This document shows positions 27,101 to 39,100 of a stretch of 64,000 bases of DNA, piece after piece. Source of the DNA: Liolophura sinensis (lineage: Eukaryota > Mollusca > Polyplacophora > Chitonida > Chitonidae); contig NC_088300.1 of the NCBI RefSeq assembly GCF_032854445.1, positions 14,451,570 through 14,515,569 on the forward strand, read 5' to 3'. Position 1 is the first letter of the stretch. Every line of letters starts with the position of its first letter. The position numbers and the translations under genes were made by a program. Below the pieces are notes generated by a model that saw only the letters and a program-made list of their open reading frames with translations, made no database searches and was not told where the DNA came from.

Positions 27101-30100
27101 GTCACTTCCTGATATCTACACTGGCTTAAGATAGCTTATGTCAACAAAACTATTCAAGACATATTTTGATTGTCGTGTTATATGTGTAAAGGTAACAGTG
27201 ATCTTGGAACTTGGAAACCTGCCAATCTGGTTGTCCAACTTTACATACATGTACATGTATTGGCATAGTCTCCTGAATCCAATTATTGATGTGCACATAC
27301 TGCAGTTAAATATGATCTTTTGCTAAAGGATGAAGGACATGGTATTCAAAGGATTCAAGATGTGAATCTTGCTATGGCCTGTGGAGGATGAAGTGTTGTC
27401 AGTTAATTGTTCATCTTCAAATGTCTCTTATGTGTGCTGGGCATGTGTACATTTAGCTGCCAATTTGATCTTCTGAAGCTAGTGGTACTGCTTCATATGT
27501 CAATGTAAATTAATGCTGAGACCAGGATGTCAAAGGCTAAAACAGGAGCCATACATCAGAGGAAGAATTGATCGCTAAGTTTGAGACCTACATGTACGCA
27601 GTATACATGTTCATGTACAACAAGGATTTCCTGTTTGGCCTAGACTTTATTGGCTTATGTTTTAGGACCTAATTTTGTAACCTCGTAACCAAGTCCACAT
27701 GTAGGCATATATATATATATGTATCTTTCTATACATTAAAGTAGAGAACAGTTGTTTAGCCCACTTTGGTGGCCTAGTGGTTGGAGTGGTTTTGGTGGTC
27801 CTCCTCAAAGTTGAGAGATGAGTAAAATCAAACTCACTGGGTGGGGTGTCATGTCTGTAGTGTCTTCAGCATGATACCTCAGTGGCAGCAGCACTTTGGT
27901 GGTGTAGTGGTTGGAGTGGTCCTAGTAGTCCTCCTCAAAGTTGAGAGATAGTGGGATTAAACTCACTGGGTGGGGTGTCATGTCTGTAGTGTCTTCAGCA
28001 TGATACCTCAGTGGCAGTGGCACTTTGATGGTGTAGTGGTTAGAGTGGTCCTAGTAGTCCTCCTCAAAGTTGAGAGATAATGGGATCAAACTCACTGGGT
28101 GGGGTGTCATGTCTAAAGTGTCTTCAGGATGATACATGTAACTCAGTGGCAGTGGCACTTTGGGGCATGGACGCCCTGCAACCAGAAGACACAGTATACA
28201 TATACACGCACCTAATGACTCCTCGTTGTCATATGACTGAAAAATTGTGAAGTATGCTATAAAACCCAAACATACATATATGCTTTATGTTGAGATCCCA
28301 TACACTGTATTTTAAATTGACCAATCTCAGATTACAGGCTGTGATTCTGCTGTTTTCTGCTTGCTTCCTTATTCGTATCCTTACTCAGCATATATTTGTG
28401 AACATTTTTAGTTTTTTCTTTTCATCTTTATATCTAAATCTCTTCAAATTGTTTCATACATGTAAATGAATATTGATTCAGATTGAGGCTGTCTTAAAAG
28501 TGAGATGTGTTTTAAGAAATCCATATTTTGCTAATTGAATCAAATTGTCTCTGTTCACCAAGAATAGCTCAAATTATTGCCTTTCGGAGAATATAAGACT
28601 CCTACCTGTATTAGATTGTTTACAGTGTTAAAATGATTGTAAGGTTTGAACAGGTTATAATGCAATCCGCTTTATTAGTTTTAGGAACTATATTATCGAT
28701 TTTGAACGGCAGTGCATGGACAGGCAATATTTTGTGAAATGCAGTTATTTTGGCTATTTTAAAATAATTCCGATATCAAGAATTTGGTTGGATTTGTGCT
28801 AAATTATCAGTTTTTGTCAAAACTCCCAGGTATACCTACTTGAGCAATTGTTTCAGTTAAGGCTGCCCTTTACAAGTGGATTGATTGATTGTTCATAAGT
28901 TAATCAAGAATATTTCACTTACCAGTACATAGATGAGAAACATGCAGTTTTACTGAAGGAAACCAGAGTGCTTAGATTGACAGAGGCATTACTTATGGAT
29001 AACAACTTTTGGATTTATTGTGTTGGTGATGTTTCGATGTAGCTTCTTACATCGTTATCAAACCATATGTTATCAAACGATGTAAGAACCTACATCGAAA
29101 CGTCACCAACACAATAAATCCAGGAGTTGGTATCCATAAGTAATGCCTTTGTCAATCTATACCAACCCAGCTCCTAAATGCCTCTGAAAGAAGCCAGAGT
29201 GCTTAGGTTAAACCCTGGTGCCTTCTCATGCTGGCTTCCTCACCAGCCATATGTCGAAGGTCTGTCAGAAACCTGGAGATGGTCATGGGTGTCCCGCGTG
29301 CTCTGCTCAGCTTCATCCCACCATAATACTGGCTGTCATTGTATAGGTGAAATATTTGAGAGTAGGCAGTAAAATGCCAATCAAATAAAGAAACCTTGGT
29401 GCTTTGTATTTATGTGCTCATTGTAATAATACATTTATTTGATTTCTGATTCCCCACTGGGTCGCCATGATGTGGCTGAAATATTGCTGATGTGGTGATA
29501 ATTAAGCCATAGTCATTCATTTATTCACTCTTTTATTGCAGGGGGCAATCCCTATGGGAGAGTGTCGAGTCACTGCTACCAAGGAAGCAAATCAGCCATT
29601 TGCCCTGTGCTTGGAGAGTGCTGAAATGGAGGTATGTTCAGTCTACAAGTATTTTGTGCATTCCAGCAATGAACATGAATAACTTCAAATTTATTATATA
29701 AAATGTTTGGACATGTACATTGGATATGTATCATTATTTTGAAGTATAAATAGAAGACCAGTGGAATATACATACTATTAATTATACAGCCAGATTCATG
29801 CCATCTTAAATTTAATCATTTACATTTATATGTGGTTGCATTTATTTCTCCAAATTATTTGTGCATGTAAATATACCCTTTTGTTAACTTCACAGGGTAA
29901 CCTAGTGCTGGGTGCAGAGAATGAGTTTGAAAGAGACAAGTGGCTGGAATTACTACAGAAAGCTGGAAGAGTGTAAGTCTAATATGTACTCATATGCCAT
30001 TATGATTGAGAAAATAACCTTTATCTACTAGCATGACAAGCATTGGGTGTTGTATATTGAAGCAAGCCCGTGGGAAAAAGAGATATTCATTTAATGTTGA

Positions 30101-33100
30101 ATTGGTTTTCTGTCATTAGCATTTGCATGCACAGTATGTGTTTATGGTACCCATATACAGTATGTGTTTGTGGTACACATGTACTGTATTTGTTTGTGGT
30201 ACACATGTACAGTATGTTTGTGGTACCCATGTACAGAATGTGCTTGTGGTACACATGTACAGTATGTATGTGGTACACATGTATGTTTGTGGTGCCCATG
30301 TACAGTATGTGGTTGTGATACATATGTACATGCAGCATGTTTGTGGTACACATGTACAGTGTGTTTGTGGTACCCAAGTACAGTATGTGTTTGTAGTACC
30401 CATGTACAGAATGTGCTTGTGGTGCCCATGTACAGTATGTGTTTGTGATACATATGTACATGCAGTATGTTTGTGGTACACATGTATGTTTGTGGTGCCC
30501 ATGTACAGTATGTGTTTGTGATACATATGTACATGCAGTATGTTTGTGGTACACATGTACAGTGTGTTTGTGGTACACATGTACAGTATGTGTTTATGGT
30601 ACCCATATACAGTATGTGTTTGTGGTACACATGTACTGTATTTGTTTGTGGTACACATGTACAGTATGTTTGTGGTACCCAAGTACAGTATGTGTTTGTA
30701 GTACCCATGTACAGAATGTGCTTGTGGTGCCCATGTACAGTATGTGTTTGTGATACATATGTACATGCAGTATGTTTGTGGTACACATGTATGTTTGTGG
30801 TGCCCATGTACAGTATGTGTTTGTGATACATATGTACATGCAGTATGTTTGTGGTACACATGTACAGTGTGTTTGTGGTACACATGTACAGTATGTGTTT
30901 GTGGTACCCATGTACAGTATGTGTTTGTGGTACACATGTACAGTATGTGTTTGTGGTACCCATGTACAGTATGTTTTTGTGGTACACATGTACAGTGTGT
31001 GTTTGTGGCACCCATGTACAGTGTGTGTTTATGGTTCTTACGTACGGTATTGTATTATATATATCTCAACCAGTTTGCCAGCAACCTGCAGATGGTCGTG
31101 GGTTTCCCCTGGGCTCTGTCCGGTTTCCACCCACCATAATGCTGGCCACCGTCGTATAAGTGAAATATTCTTGAGTACGGCATAAAACACCAATCAGATA
31201 AATAAATAAATAAATATATTTCAACCCTGTTTCACATAGAAGGATATCTGCTGAGATCATGTCTACTATAGACTGCAGATGTCATGATTTTAGCAAAGAA
31301 AAAGATCTCAGGGCAACAAGCCTATAGAATAGGCAGATAAATTCGTTTTAAAGCTCCTTATAAACTGCTCTCCTTGAGACAATAGTGTCATGTGCAAACC
31401 CTGTGTAGCATTACGTACATGTAGGTGTTGTACAAAGTATCGACACTAAATTTACAGCCAGACGTTTATTGTCTGCAATTGTCACAAGCTGTGTTCATGA
31501 AGTGTTCCTGTTGAGAACTGTTGCTCTAAGTCATGAGGCTTAACATCACTGGCACAGGTACACATGTACAAGGCATCCTCTTTTAAGACGCTCTTCGACC
31601 TAGCCTCTTCATTGTAAGATGTAGAAAGACGTGGTATATGTCCTGGCTGGCTGTGCAGAAGGAAAACAAATGACAAGAAGGAAAAAAAAAAATGAGAGCC
31701 TGTGGGGAAGGTGTGACAAGCTCTTGCTGCTATAGAATCACCAAGCTCACGCCTATTACTCAACTGTTTACCTTGTGTTAACACAGTTGTAGGGCAGCCA
31801 AACAGGGGCACAGCCGCAGTGTAAGGTGAGGGAAGGACCAAGGCCTGTGAAAGACTACTGTTGTCTTGTTGGGGCGTGGAGTAGCCTGGCTTTGTGTACA
31901 TGATGTGACAGCTGACTGCTGCTGTAGATTAGGCCAGTGGATGTAATGGCCAAGTCATGTTTTGGCCAGGGAGGGGTCAGTCTACATAAACACATCACCA
32001 TGGACCCCTGCTGAGCTTATCACAGCTTTAGTTTTGCTGTTTACCAACACTTAAATCACACCATGGGCCATTTGTGATATATTTTTCTCAGTGGAGGACC
32101 TCCACACAGATCATAATGGTGCAAACCACAGAAGTAAATTCTACATGTAACTGGTACATGGTTACATGTACTATAATTATATGGCAGTGTATGTGGGTGC
32201 ACAACAAACCACAGAAGTAAATTCTACATGTAACTGGTACATGGTTACATGTACTATAATTATATGGCAGTGTATGTGGGTGCACAACAAACCACAGAAG
32301 TAAATTCTACATGTAACTGGTACATGGTTACATGTACTTTAATTCTATGGCAGTGTATGTGGGTGCACAACAAACCACAGAAGTAAATTCTACATGTAAC
32401 TGGTACATGGTTACATGTACTATAATTCTATGGCAGTGTATGTGGGTGCACAACAGAATTTTTACTTAAACTCATTAGATTATGTTTTATGACTGTTGGA
32501 GATTTATATGTAGCCTGTCTGTGTCATCTAGGGTCTCCACCCCCCTGCCCCCCCCACCCCCAATCCTCTTTATTCAAACATAATGTGTTACAACAAATAT
32601 ATTGGTATGCTGAATTGGTGCCCTATACCTGGGCTGTCTGTGTACCGGTACATGTATCCTTGCATTTCACTGATACCTGTAATTCAGTTACGACACAATT
32701 GAACTAAATATCACACCAACTTCCTTGTTCGCTGTGGTGGGTAGCCATGTTAAGTATACAGAGATAAAAAGGGTGTTTTCCTTCCTTGACCCCTCCCTCC
32801 AGCACACTGATCATAGGTGTACATGTTCAGGCTATATTTCATGTTCATACATCTGTATGGTGATATTTGTACATGCAGGTGTACTAGGCGACAAAGTCAT
32901 GCGTATATTACATAACATTTGGCCTTTTACTCTTGCACATGTAGATTAACATGTTGTATTACACATATGGTTGCAGTCCCATTTTATTTTTCCTATTCAT
33001 TGTTAATGTGCACAAATAGAGCAAATATAAATTATGTACATTTATTAAACTACGCAAAAGAAATAAGTTTGGGATTAAACAAGGAAAGTTAAACAAAGGG

Positions 33101-36100
33101 CTGTAAATTAATTCATGGTTCCTAAATGTGTCTGTACTGTTGTTCTACCTTCCCTTGGTCACTTTGCTTGTGGGACGTTTTCAACAATAACCAGTAATCA
33201 GTGCAACTTTTAAAAGGTTGGCCACTCTGCTTTCTTCCACCCATAAAACCTGACTGTCGTTATAAAAGCGAAAAATTCTTGAGTATCGCATTTAAATCAG
33301 TTAAAAAAGTAGTCTAAGTTTGTAACCTCGAGTATTTATAGGATCCTTGAAATTGATTGTTTTCTTGAAACCAGAAAGCTAGATGTATGTCTGGTCATTG
33401 TAAACATTGTGGGATGTGAGTATCATATTTTTGTTAACATGAACTGCATAATTATTAACATTACCATTAAGATGTAATACCAGACTCATGATAATTTAGG
33501 GTTATGCTGCAAAGGTACTCCTGACACACACAAACCTCATTACAAACATGTGTATTGTTTGATAGCCCTTGTGAGCGTACATGGCTCATGAGAGCTGAAA
33601 TGTTGAGGGGAGATCATCCTTACAATCTGTAATAAGCATTGCTTTATAAGTACATACATATGTGATGCTTTCTGCATGCATCTTTACGTCAGCAAGCCGC
33701 AGTTGATGGGATTGATAATTTTGCTGGTAATTTTAGCCTTTAGTATGACATTATAATGATTGTGCCATTGGTGTTCTGCAGAACCTGGTCAAATATACAG
33801 CTATCAGATACAATGATACAACAGTTGGAGTCCCAGGGACAGCAGATGGCTCAGGAGAAGCAGGATGTCTTTGGTAAGATTGTGCTCAAACATATATACA
33901 TGTAATTGTAGCATTGCAGCTGATATTACATGTATATTTTCTGTAAATAATCACTCCAAATAGTGTAATTTTAGAGGCAATCAAATGTCAGTAAATATTA
34001 CTTTTGGTGCAGAAACTCTCATGTGAATTTTTCCAGTAGGTTATCACCCCACCTTTGAAACAAACCTGAAAAGGTCTTTCTAAGATCTGCGTAACTCGAA
34101 AAATCAGGAAATGTGAATTACTTGGTTGTGGATGAAATTTTAGGTCGAATACAGTGCTGTGTGTCTTGTAAATAGTGGCCTACAAGTATGTTGATTAAGG
34201 AGCTTATAGGCTGTGCATACATACATGTCTGACCGCAGAATGGATTCCTGGCTCAACAATGTCCTAATTCACAATTGCAGATAGACTACAGTCTGAAGTG
34301 TTGGCTTTATCAGATGAAAAAATTCGCACTGAGGTAAGTTTAGGGATTCTTTGATGATTACACTGCTCTGATTGTCCAACAACTACATCTACTCCATTGT
34401 AGTTTATGAGTGTTTGTCTTCTGACAACATAGAAGTTGTGAAAATTTTGATTCTGTAGACCATTGCATTAAGGTTTTAGAGCTTTTAATTCAGCACAATT
34501 CAGCACAGTTTATGATCCATATGTAGGCGTACAGATATTACTTCATGTAATTGTTGTTGTTCGGTGGACTTGTATTAAGTGAAACTGAAGATAATCCATC
34601 TGTAATTAAGCTGCCAGTTGATATATGGATACTTCTGGTACAGGAACTGGAAAAGTTAAACAAAGAGCTGGAGAAGGAGAAAACAAAAATGGAGTCCTTC
34701 ATGGACGAATTACAGCAAGAATACGACAAAATCAAAGGGTGAGTTGGTAATATTGCCGATACTCATTTGGGGCTGACGACCAGATTTGTATATTTTGAAC
34801 ATATATGTATATATTGCACTCTACTTACTGTACATAATTCACCTAAAGTTGAGTATTTAGTATTTTTAAAGTGACAGATTTTGTTTGATTCTGATTGATT
34901 GACCAATTTTAAGAGGCCACCTCAAATGTTTTTGTGAAGTTTGATTAATTTCTTATGAGAAAGGTTGAAGTGTTGGCATGAAAATGATAATTTTAAGCCC
35001 TTTATGTGAAAATGAAAACACCCCATGAGAAGCCAGACAACTACATTTGTTGCATATTAGATTGATTTGATTGTTATAATAATTTGCATGTACATTTCTG
35101 TGTAAATGTTTCATCTTTGTATAACATAATATACTCCAAAGTTTCATAAAGCACATGGTTGTTGTTGCAGTGAATTAGAAGAGACGCAGGATACGATGTC
35201 CAAGGTTGAGACAGAGAGATCAGAGTTGACTGAAGTATTGTCTCGCCAGGAAGCCTCACTAGAGGTAAAATACATGGCAGTTGAAACCGGAAACCAGTTG
35301 TTTGACAACAAATCTGATAAAACAAGCTTCAGTTCTGAGAATAGATAGAATTTTGGGTGTTGTGAATAGTGTAGAAATGGAAAGTTCAGTAATGCCCCAA
35401 ACCAATTTTTACAGATACTGGTACTAGTGGCTTTAAATGAACATTTGTTCAAATGTGCTTTATAACACTCTCGTTATGAATGTGGTTCAGTTTTAAATAC
35501 AATTTCATGTATGGGAATTTTGAGTGAAGCTTGTGATCAATGTTGTTGTGACTAGTGATGTTACTAAGTATTGTCATGCTAATGTTTTTGTATAAAGGAT
35601 CTTGGAAAAGAGAAGGAGAAAATTCTCAATAAACTTCAAGAAAGAGAATCCAAAAACAAGAATTTGGCTCAAGTAACAGAAGGTCTAAGGAAATATCTAA
35701 AAGAAATTGAAGAGAAAACAGAGACTTTACTGCATGAAAAAGCTGAGGCTGAAAACAGGTAAGGTTGAAAAATACATGTTAATGAAATGTTTTCTCTTGG
35801 TGTGCCCTGCTATAAAGTTTCCTCCAGACATTGTATAGTATCATTTTGAAAAGAAAAGTTTGAGTAACTGGCTTTTACTAATACATACAACTTTCAATAA
35901 AATACAATTCTTATGATATATAAAAATACATGCACAAAACTATCTCAAGAAAGGATTTACAGGTATATTGGTAATTAAGTAAATGGGAAGGTGGCATGTT
36001 TTTTAATCCCGTGAAGTGGCACAAGTGTGAAGGCATTGAGCCATTGTTACGTCAAGAATCGATTACAGCACAACGCCTCACTGTTACAATGCATCAGTTT

Positions 36101-39100
36101 CTATTATAACGTCATACTGTCTTTAATGTCATGTCATCATGATGAGCTGAGAAAGGAACATTTGATATCACCAAATGATGTCAGAGTCCTGCTGCTGGGC
36201 ATTTGACAGGTCCCCATTAGGGTTTGTGTATGGGTATATAAAGTTGAACGCCATGACAGTATGAAATCTTGAATATGTTACGATGGTTTTATGACAGAAT
36301 ATGTACAGCCCATTTCCTAAAAAAAAAAAAAAAAAAAACACTGTAGAATCCATGTAACGTAATTGTTTAGTCTTATCTCATTTTGTATAAAATCTGTTAT
36401 TTTGCAGATTGGTTGAAATTGTGTACATTACCCAAATTATCAAATTTTCAGGTGGAAAGAAAATGAGGAGTGGGCCTTGCAGCTTGCGGAGGAGAAGCAG
36501 CACTTCAGTGAGCATGCTCAGGAACTTCAAGCCACAATTAAGGTAACAAAGGGTTAAAAGTAGTTCTCATCAGGAGAGTGGGGCCCGACTTAGTCATCTT
36601 AGTGGTTAGGACACATGTTTTGATCGCTAAGACACAGGAGGTCTGGGTTGATCACAGCCATGGACAGGCAATTTGTGGATTACCCTGCCCTCAGTGTCCA
36701 TAGTACCTTGTGGTGACAGAGAGTAAAATGATGCTTGACTTTGTGTGGGCATTTGTACAGTTGTAAGGGAGAAGAAAACTTAAAAATGATGCCATAATCA
36801 CATGAAAGAGCTTGAAAACTTCTTTGCAAATATGGTCTTTATGATATTTTTTTTGTGATATTTTTCTTACAGGAGAAAATGGTAATTGAAAATATTTATG
36901 TATGGTGGGTATTCGGGACCACCACTTAGTAATTATATTGCCTTCGCAATATAGTACTTTAAATAAAGATGTGGTGTGTGTCTAATAAGTTTGTGTGAAT
37001 GTGAATTTGTTGTATATATCCAAACACATGCATGTAATCTTAATTATATTAATATTTATGAATACATTAAAATATAAAATGATCAAAATCCAGGTTGAAC
37101 ACATTTGCTGGCTGAAAAGACCAAATTCTAGTACAAATATATTTATTAAACATATGTTACATTCTCATTTACAACATTATTATGCAAAGACAGCATATAC
37201 TAAACAGTGATCCCACTTACACACCATACAAAAATTATTTGTATCTCTTTAAAGAAAAATAAAAAAAAATTTGGATGACCACATTTACGACTAACATTTT
37301 GCACTCTTTCATCTGAGCTTTATGTAATTTTTTTGTTTTGTACACCATTAATGTTGAAGACCACTTGTTAGCCACCAATGTGGTGTGCACATCTGTACAG
37401 CAGGAGTGTGAAAGTTTGCTAGTAACTCAAGGTGGTTCAATTATCCCTGGCACTCAGGTGTCCTCTATCCATAATGCTGACTGCATTAATCAAATAGCTA
37501 ACGAAATATACACCTGTCGACTCTTTCATGATCTCTTCAAAACTTGACTGCCATAAGATGCTTGGATAATATGCGTGGAAATAATTGACAGCATTGCTCG
37601 TTTACTTACAGGACTTGACAGTACAGAAAGAGATGACTGAAGCAGAATTAAAGGTGGGGTTTTTTTGGCATAAAGACTTTTAAGTTTCGTTTTCTTTTGT
37701 TTGTTTTGTTGTTGTTGTGTTTTTTTTTACATCTGTAACTGTCAGTTTAATTTGATTTCAGCAATTTTCCCCAAAGGTTTTTGTCTGGAGAAATTGATTT
37801 CAGCCATTTTAGTAGCATGTTTAGTATGTGTTGAAATTTGGTGAGTTTTTGTTAAACATAAACTTGAAATTAATATGGCTGAAGTTGACTTTAGATGTAT
37901 GAACTTCCTGTTTCTTAGTACTGTGTAATATACCTTTGAATTATCTATCCCAGAAGAATATCTGTGTATTTAAATAATTGGCCTTGAATTTTGATTGTGT
38001 GACAGATATGTACATGTATTGTTCCCTTCATTTGGGTCCTGTTTCACAAAATTTTCAGTCCTTGAAAACCACACAGTTCTGGATGGGAAATGGATTTTAG
38101 AACAAGCCTTGTGAAGCTGAAGTACTTGAAGACAGAGGGGGCCTCTGTGGCTCAGTTCATTAGTGCACTAGCGCACTGTAATGATCCAGGAGCCTCTCAC
38201 CAATGCGGTCACTGTTAGTTGAAGTCCAGCTCATGCTGGCTTCCTCTCTGGCTGTACGTGGGAACATCCTCAGCAACCTGCGGATGGTTGTGGGTTTCCT
38301 CCGGGCTGTGCCCGTTTTCCTCCCATCATAATGCTGGCCACCATCGTATAAGCGAAATATTCTTGAGGATAGTGTAAAAGGCCAATCAAATAAAGAAATA
38401 AATTGAAGACAGAGTGCAGTGAGTGATAGAGTAAACAGAGTCATAACTTTGTGTGTAAATGTGTGTATGCATGAGGGACTCAAGGAAGGTTGATTTTGTA
38501 CTTACTTTATTTTTAATTTATAATTAACAGTTTATAATATTATATTATAATTAACAGAGTTAGACAATTCCCTTATTAAATGTCACATTATTCTTTCCCA
38601 AAATCACATAAATTCTTGAGTATTAAACTGCATTAAAAGGCAATCCACCAATCCATCAATCTATCATCTTTCAAGTTTGATATGACGTTGTTGCTGTTAC
38701 CAGGAGGAAGTGCGAGCACGTCTGGATGCAGAGAAGAGGCTGAGGAATGCTGAGTTATCTGTGGCTAATCTGGACCGGGCAGTTCTCCACGAAACGCCCA
38801 ACATAGAGGAGAAGGTCAAAGAGGAAATGATTGTGGATGTGAAGAGACTTAAGAGTATGTAAAAAGTGGTTTTGACTGTAGTATGGTGCTTACTGATATA
38901 GGGTCAGTGGGACGTCCTGGAATGAGGTCTGGAAGATATGCTAGTGACTTCATTAGAGGCACTCTTATCAGAGACCAATAGATCGGCTGACAGCTTGAGG
39001 CCACAGTGCTGTCAGTGAATCCTGTATGTTTTGGCAACAATATTACATTTCATTCTTCTGAAAATCCCTTTTCTGTTGTATTCTTGTTCATGTACATGTA

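Larger units (their letters stand above)
11303..29541 (+). other. PLEKHD1 intron 2 (18.2 kb)
   Basis: The longest intron, splitting the PH domain. It holds SINEs, the segmental duplication pair, the 45-bp array, an opposite-strand exon-like block at 22244-22345, the trimeric SINE at 27.8 kb and the palindrome at 29.0 kb. Between these I see AT-rich unique sequence with TACATGTA words, short CATT, GGCT, C and A runs, and no other coding signal. Confidence 0.7.
29973..33781 (+). other. PLEKHD1 intron 4
   Basis: It contains the minisatellite at 30120-31060, a family A SINE, an unexplained open region on the minus strand (31482-31901), the 83-bp array at 32125-32456 and a degraded family A remnant near 33222-33310. 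Confidence 0.7.

Noticed and set aside
30087-31185. Up to 299-codon frames of the HTVHVYHKH or GTHVQYVFVVP type on both strands
   Set aside because: Minisatellite translations; several frames are open at once and none extends beyond the array.
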